A DNA stretch of 6,580 nucleotides from Planctomycetota bacterium (GTDB taxonomy: Bacteria > Planctomycetota > B15-G4): positions 1 through 6,580 of the forward strand of contig QNBX01000214.1 of NCBI GenBank assembly GCA_003644265.1, given 5' to 3'. The notes under the pieces were generated by a model that ran no database searches, was not told the DNA's origin, and saw only the letters and a program-made list of their open reading frames with translations. The translations under genes were made by a program, and so were the position numbers. Positions 1-5,900 of the stretch are shown in pieces (position 1 is the first letter of the stretch; every line of letters starts with the position of its first letter).

Positions 1-417
1 GCACAGGGCAGCGACTCCGCCGAGGCCCTGCGGCTGCGCGAGCGGGCCGCCGAGGCCGTAGCCGGGCTGTTCCTGGATGACGACTCGATCCTGGCCCGCA
101 ATGCCGTCCTGCTGCGGGCGCGGGCTCAGGACAGCCGCGCGGCTCCTTTCTTGGGGCGCATGCTCGAGCGCAGCAGCTACGCGGACGACGGCCAGCTCGA
201 CGGCGACGTGCCCGGCATGAGCGACGAGAGCCGGCAGCGCAGCCGCGACGACGCCACCGAGGCCTTCCTGATCGAGTCGGCCAAGGCCGCCGGGCTGCTG
301 GCAGATCCGGCTCTGACCGACGCGCTGCAGAGCTTGCGGGAGCAGGACCCCTCCTTGAAGGTAAGATCCGCCGCGATCGATGCGCTGCATGCGATCGAGA
401 CGAGCGACGCGAGGTAG
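1..417 (+). CDS. HEAT-repeat-like protein, C-terminal part only
   Basis: The frame is open from the first base to a TAG at 415-417, immediately followed by an in-frame TAA, so 138 C-terminal residues are visible and the start lies outside the window. The fragment is helical, rich in Ala, Leu, Arg and Asp. It contains two stretches that look like alpha-helical HEAT / PBS-lyase-type repeats: about residues 26-58 (DDDSILARNAVLLRARA, then APFLGRMLE) and about residues 99-133 (LLADPALTDALQSL, then PSLKVRSAAIDAL). The pattern of 'D-P/S, then x-V-R-x-x-A-x-x-A-L' is typical of HEAT helices. Such repeats mediate protein-protein contacts and have no catalytic residues. The gene ends 5 bases before the Rieske start and is probably co-transcribed, so a role in assembly or scaffolding of the bc complex is possible but is inference only. 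No membrane segment or heme motif is visible in the fragment. Confidence 0.7.
   Translation, partial: AQGSDSAEALRLRERAAEAVAGLFLDDDSILARNAVLLRARAQDSRAAPFLGRMLERSSYADDGQLDGDVPGMSDESRQRSRDDATEAFLIESAKAAGLLADPALTDALQSLREQDPSLKVRSAAIDALHAIETSDAR
374..397 (+). other. Imperfect inverted repeat (possible hairpin) at the end of the HEAT-like gene
   Basis: CGATCGATGC (374-383) can pair with GCATGCGATCG (387-397) through a 3-base loop GCT, with one bulged G at 391. It arises from two direct copies of GCGATCGA (373-380 and 391-398), each carrying the palindrome CGATCG, inside coding sequence for AIDALHAIE. No T-tract follows, so it is not an intrinsic terminator. It sits 25 bases before the Rieske start. 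A regulatory role is not shown. Confidence 0.35.
411..414 (+). promoter_or_regulatory. Ribosome binding site for the Rieske gene
   Basis: GAGG lies 8 bases before the ATG at 423 and overlaps the last codons of the upstream gene. This supports both the ATG chosen and close translational linkage of the two genes. Confidence 0.65.
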
Positions 418-422
418 TAACC

Positions 423-986
423 ATGGCCACCAGCGAATCATCACAACAGGCGATCCGAGGGCAGAACCCTGCCCGCGGTGTGAGCCGCCGAGGCGTCGTG
501 GGCTCGCTGCTCGCGGGCTGGGCGCTGTTTCTCACCGGCGCCGGCGCGGGCACGCTGGGCATGGTGCGCTTCTTGTTTCCGAACGTGCTCTACGAGCCGC
601 CGGCGACCTTCAAGGCCGGCACGCCCTCGCTCTACCCGCTGGGCGTCGACGAGACCTTCAAGGAGAGCAACGGCACCTGGCTCGTGAAGACCGAGTCCGA
701 CCCGCTCTCCGATCGCGACGGCGTCCCGGGCATGTACGCGCTGTCGACGGTCTGCACGCACCTGGGCTGCATCCCCAACTGGATGCCAGCCGACAGCAAG
801 TTCAAGTGCCCCTGCCACGGCAGCGGCTTCCGCCCGTCGGGCATGAACTTCGAGGGCCCTGCGCCGCGCCCGCTGGAGCGCTGGCGCATCGTCATGCAGA
901 ACGGCGAGATCCTGGTGGACAAGAACCAGAAGTACCAATGGGAGAAGGGGCAGTGGATCGCCCCCGAGTCCTTCCTGAAGGCCTGA
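423..986 (+). CDS. qcrA: Rieske [2Fe-2S] subunit of the cytochrome bc complex
   Basis: 187 residues, close to the usual size for bacterial and b6f Rieske proteins. It carries electrons from quinol at the Qo site to the c-type cytochrome on the outer face of the inner membrane. The N-terminus has a twin-arginine motif (SRR, residues 21-23) followed by a hydrophobic segment (about 25-48), as expected for a Tat-exported protein retained by an uncleaved anchor. The two cluster-binding boxes are intact: CTHLGC at 111-116 and CPCHGSGF at 129-136. By homology, Cys111, His113, Cys129 and His132 hold the cluster and Cys116-Cys131 form the disulfide. The proline loop GPAPRPL follows at 145-151. Ser134, which hydrogen-bonds the cluster in high-potential members, is kept, but the usual Tyr two residues later is Phe136, which should lower the redox potential. 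The start is set by the GAGG at 411-414. It is first of the three complex-core genes, followed by cytochrome b after 61 bases. The gene symbol is a family-level assignment. Confidence 0.96.
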   Translation: MATSESSQQAIRGQNPARGVSRRGVVGSLLAGWALFLTGAGAGTLGMVRFLFPNVLYEPPATFKAGTPSLYPLGVDETFKESNGTWLVKTESDPLSDRDGVPGMYALSTVCTHLGCIPNWMPADSKFKCPCHGSGFRPSGMNFEGPAPRPLERWRIVMQNGEILVDKNQKYQWEKGQWIAPESFLKA

Positions 987-1033
987 TCGTCCCAGCCCGT
1001 ACCCTGCCCGCCCGCACACGTCCCGCCGCGCCC

Positions 1034-1038
1034 GGAGG
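1034..1038 (+). promoter_or_regulatory. Ribosome binding site deciding a GTG start
   Basis: GGAGG lies 9 bases before GTG at 1048. No ATG is positioned as well, and the residues that follow match the amphipathic N-terminus expected of cytochrome b6-type proteins, so the GTG start is well supported. The rest of the 61-base gap (987-1047) is C-rich and shows no hairpin or promoter that I can recognise. Confidence 0.75.
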
Positions 1039-1047
1039 TCCTACACC

Positions 1048-1821
1048 GTGAGCCTGTTCAAGAAGGTCGCCGACACCCAGATCTGGAGGTCGATCTTCCG
1101 GCACGGTTATCCCAGCACGCCCCGTAATCGGGCGCTGGCCGCGCTGAGCAATGTCTTTCTCCACCTGCACCCGGTGAAGGCGCGCAAGCACGGCATCCGC
1201 TTGTCGTTCACGTGGTGCATGGGCGGCATCACGTTCTTCTTGTTCTTGTTGGAGACGATCACGGGCGTGCTGTTGATGTTCTATTACCGCCCGACGATCG
1301 AGTACGCCTACAACGACATCATCGCGCTGCGCGAGCACGTGCCCCTGGGCATCATGCGCGAGCTGCACAGATGGGGCGCGCACATGATGGTGCTGGCCGT
1401 CTGGCTGCACATGCTGCGCGTGTTCCTCACCGGCAGCTACAAGCCGCCGCGCGAGTTCAACTGGAACATCGGCGTGATCCTGCTGCTGCTCACGCTGCTG
1501 CTCTCGTTCACGGGCTACCTGCTGCCCTGGGACCAGCTGGCCATCTGGGCCATCACGGTCGGCAGCAACATGGCCCGCGCGCACCCGTTCATCGGCCACG
1601 AGGGTCCCGGCGCCAGCCTGCTGGCGGTGGGCGACGTGGCCTTGGTGACGCCGGCCTCCGACATCCGCTTCGGCCTGCTGGCCGGGCGCTTCGTCGGCGC
1701 GGCGGCGCTGCTGCGCTTCTACGTGTTGCACTGCGTGGCCCTGCCGTTGGCGGCGGGCATCTTCATGGCAGTGCACTTCTGGCGCGTCCGCAAGGACGGC
1801 GGCATCTCGGGCCCGATGTAA
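1048..1821 (+). CDS. qcrB: Cytochrome b, N-terminal b6-like subunit
   Basis: 257 residues with four membrane helices (about 58-78, 110-128, 141-160, 225-243), carrying hemes bL and bH and part of both quinone sites. Heme ligands are visible as two pairs with the b6 spacing: His107 and His121 (14 apart, in LHRWGAH...WLHM) and His228 and His243 (15 apart, in RFYVLHC...AVHFW). Other b6 signatures are YYRPT (79-83), TGSYKPPRE (128-136), GYLLPWDQ (156-163) and a C-terminal RKDGGISGP. Cys57, in WCMGGIT, aligns with Cys35 of chloroplast cytochrome b6, which covalently binds heme ci (cn), so a third heme is likely. The protein is about 40 residues longer than chloroplast b6 (215): about 22 at the N-terminus and about 20 inserted between helices C and D (roughly 172-222). 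The His-pair spacing and separate downstream subunit IV place it on the split b6-like side of the family. It is 12 bases upstream of its partner subunit. The gene symbol is by family analogy. Confidence 0.95.
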   Translation: MSLFKKVADTQIWRSIFRHGYPSTPRNRALAALSNVFLHLHPVKARKHGIRLSFTWCMGGITFFLFLLETITGVLLMFYYRPTIEYAYNDIIALREHVPLGIMRELHRWGAHMMVLAVWLHMLRVFLTGSYKPPREFNWNIGVILLLLTLLLSFTGYLLPWDQLAIWAITVGSNMARAHPFIGHEGPGASLLAVGDVALVTPASDIRFGLLAGRFVGAAALLRFYVLHCVALPLAAGIFMAVHFWRVRKDGGISGPM

Positions 1822-1825
1822 GGAG
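1821..1825 (+). promoter_or_regulatory. Ribosome binding site deciding a TTG start
   Basis: AGGAG begins at the last base of the upstream TAA stop (TAAGGAG) and lies 8 bases before TTG at 1834. The TTG is the first available start in the frame, and the residues after it form the start of the first membrane helix, so the rare start is well supported. The overlap of stop and ribosome site suggests coupled translation of the two cytochrome b halves, fitting their 1:1 stoichiometry. Confidence 0.75.
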
Positions 1826-1833
1826 CGGTATCC

Positions 1834-2913
1834 TTGGAGACCTTCGAGGCCTTCTTCAATTCGCTGGCGTCACCGGCCGTGGTGGTGGGCATCTCCACCG
1901 CCGTGTTCTTCATCTACCTGGCGCGCATGCGTCAGATGATGCAGCCGCGCATCGCCTTCGGGATCATGGGCCTGACCGCGCTGTTCCTGGTGATCGGCGC
2001 CCAGAACCACGACTTCATGACCATCATCTCGAAGGGCGACAACATGCCCATCGTGATCATGATCTTCTCCATCCTGTTCTTCCTGTGGCTGGCGTTCCGT
2101 CAGGCCACGTTGAACGACATGCGCATGGAGCGCGGCGAGCCGCCGCGGGAGGCCACCGAGAGCAAGACCAAGGTGCTCGTGTGGCCCGATCTGGTGTACC
2201 CCGAGTTCGTGGTGACGGTGCTGCTCTCGGCGGTGTTCATCCTCTGGGCCGTGTACGTGGAGGCGCCCATCGAGGAGCCGGCCGCGGGCTCGCGCGCGCC
2301 CAACCCGGCCAAGGCGCCGTGGTACTTCCTCGGGCTGCAGGAGATGCTGGTCTACTTCGACCCGTGGCTGGCGGGCGTGGTGCTGCCGGGCACGATCGTG
2401 GTGGGCCTGATGGCCATCCCGTACATCGACACCAACCCCAAGGGCAACGGCTACTACACCTGGAAGGAGCGGCCGTTTGCCATCGGGATGTTCATGTTCG
2501 GCTTCCTGATCCTGTGGGTGCTGCTGGTGATCATGGGCACCTTCCTGCGCGGCCCGAACTGGAACTTCTTCGGGCCCTTTGAGTACTGGGATCCGCACAA
2601 GGTCGAGGCGCTCACCAACATCAACCTGTCCGAGTACTTCTGGGTGATGTTGCTGGACACGCGCATGCCCGAGAACTCCCTGGTGCGCGAGCTGCCCGGC
2701 ATCTTGGCGGTGGCCGCCTACTTCGTCGTGACGCCCGCGCTCCTGGCCGTGACCGTGTTGAAGAAGTTCTTCAACGAGATGGGCTTCATGCGCTTCAGCG
2801 TGCTCGTCGGTCTGCTGCTGATGATGGGCTCGCTGCCCATCAAGATGCTGCTGCGCTGGACCATCAACCTGAAATACATCGTGGCCATCCCGGAGTGGTT
2901 CTTCAACATCTGA
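1834..2913 (+). CDS. Cytochrome b, C-terminal subunit-IV-like subunit with extra membrane helices
   Basis: 359 residues, about twice the length of chloroplast subunit IV (about 160). The core homologous to subunit IV / the cytochrome b C-terminal domain spans about residues 116-240: VWPDLVYPE (116-124), helix at about 124-142, the Qo-site segment NPAKAPWYFLGLQEML (157-172), helix at about 180-197 ending in PYIDTNP (196-202), and helix at about 215-236. The canonical Qo motif PEWY appears as APWY (161-164), so the glutamate is replaced by proline. Three further hydrophobic segments precede the core (about 14-30, 40-56, 71-88) and two follow it (about 288-310, 319-341), giving about eight membrane helices. 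It completes the Qo site and binds no b heme of its own. It begins 12 bases after the b6-like gene, with TTG as start, and ends 52 bases before the multiheme cytochrome gene. What the five additional helices do is unknown; they may dock the large c-type subunit or add to the quinone or dimer interface. Confidence 0.92.
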   Translation: METFEAFFNSLASPAVVVGISTAVFFIYLARMRQMMQPRIAFGIMGLTALFLVIGAQNHDFMTIISKGDNMPIVIMIFSILFFLWLAFRQATLNDMRMERGEPPREATESKTKVLVWPDLVYPEFVVTVLLSAVFILWAVYVEAPIEEPAAGSRAPNPAKAPWYFLGLQEMLVYFDPWLAGVVLPGTIVVGLMAIPYIDTNPKGNGYYTWKERPFAIGMFMFGFLILWVLLVIMGTFLRGPNWNFFGPFEYWDPHKVEALTNINLSEYFWVMLLDTRMPENSLVRELPGILAVAAYFVVTPALLAVTVLKKFFNEMGFMRFSVLVGLLLMMGSLPIKMLLRWTINLKYIVAIPEWFFNI

Positions 2914-2965
2914 AGAGCCCCCTGGCCCCCTTCAATCAGCCCCCGAAGACAGCTCTGGACCACAG

Positions 2966-5900
2966 ATGAGCGACGGCAACACGCAGGACAAGGCCGCCAT
3001 GATCGCGGCCATCAAGAAGCGCCTGGCCGAGGGGTCAAAGGCTGAGCCCGGCGCCGCTTCGGCGGCCGACGCGGGCACCGGCGACGGCGCTTCGGCGGCC
3101 GCTCCGGCCGGTGACGACATGGCCGCGCGCATCGCCGCGCTGAAGGCCAAGGTCGAGGCCAAGGTCGAGGCCACCAAGGGCCAGACGGGTCCGGCGGCCG
3201 CGGCCGCGGGGGGCGCCAAGCCCAAGCCCAAGGCCAAGCCCAACGCCGCCAAGAACGTCTACCCGGTGCAGCCCATCAACCGCACCGGCTTCGGTGACGA
3301 GCGGCTGTACCAGGACAACACCGTCAACAAGTGGTTCATCGTGGGCAGCCTCGCGCTGACCGTGGCCGTGTTCGCCATGTGGCACCGCGACCACGACCGC
3401 AACTGGAAGCCCTACCAGGCGGAGCACCGCCTGCTGAGCATCTCGCGCTTGCGCGCCGCGTCCGACGCCGCGGGCGCCGACGTGGACGCCGCCGCCCTGG
3501 CCGCGCTGGACGCGCGCCTGACCGCGGTCGAGGCCGACATCGCCTCGCGCCAGGACGAGCTCGACGAGCTGACGGACCTGCGCAACGAGTGGGACGGCAA
3601 GTACTACGGCGCCAACCAGCAGTACCAGATCACCAAGTCCGAGATGGACCAGCTGCGCTTCGACTACGAGCACGAGCGCTTGATGCACGGCGACGACAGT
3701 GAGCTGCTGGCCGAGGCCGACGAGCACCTGGCCGGCGTGCAGGCCGAGCTGTCCGAGCGCCTGGCGCTGGCGGACCACGCGCGGGCCGAGATGACCGCGG
3801 TCGACAAGCAGATCAAGGCCCTGCGCGCCGAGGAGACCGAGGCCGCCCGCGAGCGCGACGAGCTGCTCGAGGACCAGGTCCGCATCGACGCCGCGCTGGC
3901 CAAGATCGAGCCGGGCATCTTCAACGACTGGGTGCGCAACATGCCCATGGCGGACATGCTCGCGCCGACGCTGAAGGTCGACAAGATCGTGCTCGACAAG
4001 CTGCGCGACAACTACAACTTCATGCACGTGGGCAAGGTGGACATGTGCACCACCTGTCACGTCAGCATCAGCGACCCGGACTACGTCGACTGGGACGACA
4101 GCAACGAGAAGCCCTGGCACAAGCTGTCGGGCGACGCGGTGCTGGAGGACGACTCGCGCACGGGCCAGCGCGTGTTCAACGCGCACCCGCGGCTCGACTT
4201 GTTCGTGGCCGACAACAGCCCGCACCCCATGGGCGAGTTCGGCTGCACCACCTGCCACCTGGGCCGCGGCCAGGCGATCGAGTTCGAGCGCACCTTCCAC
4301 ACGCCCTCGGCCGACAGCTACGAGACGCGTCAGGAGAAGCAGGACCGCTGGGTGGCCGACTACGACTACGACCCGGCGCGGCACTACTGGGAGTGGCCCA
4401 TGACGCCGTCGGACAAGCTGTACAGCTCATGCTTCATGTGCCACAGCGAGACCGACCGCATCCCCGGCGTGCCCGAGTACAACGACTCGCGCGAGCTGGT
4501 CGAGGAGCTGGGCTGCTACGGCTGCCACAAGATCAACGGCATGGAGCACCTGCGCAAGGCCGGCCCGGACCTGACGCGCCTGGTCACCAAGACCAGCGAG
4601 CAGTGGAGCCGCAAGTGGGCCCTGAGCCCCCAGGCCTTCCGCCCCAGCACGCGCATGCCGCACTTCTGGCACCAGAGCAACAGCGGCGCGCCCGCCGGCG
4701 CGACCCTCGACCCCGACAAGCCGTGGCTCAACAAGTCCGACAACTTCGTGGACGACTGGGGCCTGCGCAATCAGGTCGAGGCCCGCGCCGTGCTGGCCTA
4801 CATCTACGACCAGTCCGCCTCCGCCGTGGCAGCCGAGGGCTTCGAGCTGCTCGATCCGCCCGACGCTTCGGCTGACCCCGAGCAGGGCAAGCAGCTGTTC
4901 GAAGAGCGCGGCTGCCTGGGTTGCCACTCGCTCACGGCCGAGGGCTGGAATGAGAACTGGCACGGCCCCGAGCTGTCGTCCATCGGCAGCAAGGTCTCGG
5001 CCCAGTGGCTCTACAACTGGATCCTGGAGCCCAAGCGCTACTTCCCCGACTCGATCATGCCGGACCTGCGCCTGTCCGAGGGCGAGGCCTGGGACATCAC
5101 CGCGTTCCTGGTCGAGCACGCGGACGCCGAGTGGGAGGCGCTGCCCGACGCGATCGTCGACAGCGGCGTCGTGGATCAGATCGCCGGCGAGTACCTGGCG
5201 TCGGTGGCCGGTGACGCCTGGGCCGCGGATCGCATCGCCGAGATGCGCGCCGAGGGCGGCGACAAGGCCGTCGAGCTGTTCGCCGGGCGCAAGCTGTTCG
5301 AGCGCTACGGCTGCGCCGGCTGCCACCTGGTGCCGGGCCACTACGAGGACATGGGCGTGGGCACCGAGCTCTCCAAGGAGGCGCTCAAGAACCTGACCAA
5401 GTTCGACTTCGCCCACGAGGCCGCGCACAACAGCCCCGACCCCATCGGTCACAATCTGGTGTCGTGGTTCGAGCGCAAGCTGAGCGACCCGCGCGTCTTT
5501 GACCGCCTGCCCGTGATCGGCGAGGACGACGACGGCCACGCGGTCATCACGCACTTCGAGCAGAAGCTCAAGCTGCCGGGCGAGAAGCTCAAGATGCCCA
5601 ACTACTACCTCGGCCCCGAGGAGGTGGGCCTGGTGACGCAGTTCTTGCTGGGCACGCGCGACGACGGCATCGACGCCACCATGAAGGACGCCCTCAGCGC
5701 CGACGAGCTGCTGGTGGAGGAGGGCAGCCGACTGATCACCAAGTTCAACTGCATCGGCTGCCACCGCATGGGGCAGCTGTCCTCCACGCTGCCCATCGCC
5801 GGCGTCGACAACGACGAGCGCATGGAGTCGCTCGAGACGCTGACCGAGGCCGCCATGGAGTACGGCCTCTGGATGGCCGAGCCCATGACCAGCGGCGACG

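Noticed and set aside
374..397. Hairpin as a terminator between the HEAT-like and Rieske genes
   Set aside because: It lies inside the coding sequence, has no T-tract, and is explained by two copies of GCGATCGA encoding an Ala-Ile-acidic helix repeat.
380..1051. A 223-codon + strand open frame overlapping the Rieske gene
   Set aside because: It overlaps the Rieske gene in another frame, has an Arg/Pro/Ala-rich translation and no ribosome site; the Rieske frame holds both cluster boxes.
1212..2582. A 456-codon + strand open frame spanning both cytochrome b genes
   Set aside because: Out of frame with both cytochrome b genes, Arg/His/Gly-rich without membrane helices; the true frames show heme ligands and helices.
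2890..2910. PEWF near the C-terminus of the subunit-IV-like protein as a displaced Qo motif
   Set aside because: It lies after the last predicted helix, far from the Qo segment, and the aligned Qo position is clearly APWY. Resemblance is taken as chance.
2914..2965. C-rich gap as an intrinsic terminator
   Set aside because: No G-rich partner for the C-runs, no stem and no T-tract, so read-through into the cytochrome gene is expected.
3035..4384. A 449-codon minus-strand open frame opposite the stalk and first hemes
   Set aside because: Same GC-driven shadow effect; the product is Val/Leu/Gly/Arg-rich with no recognisable domain.
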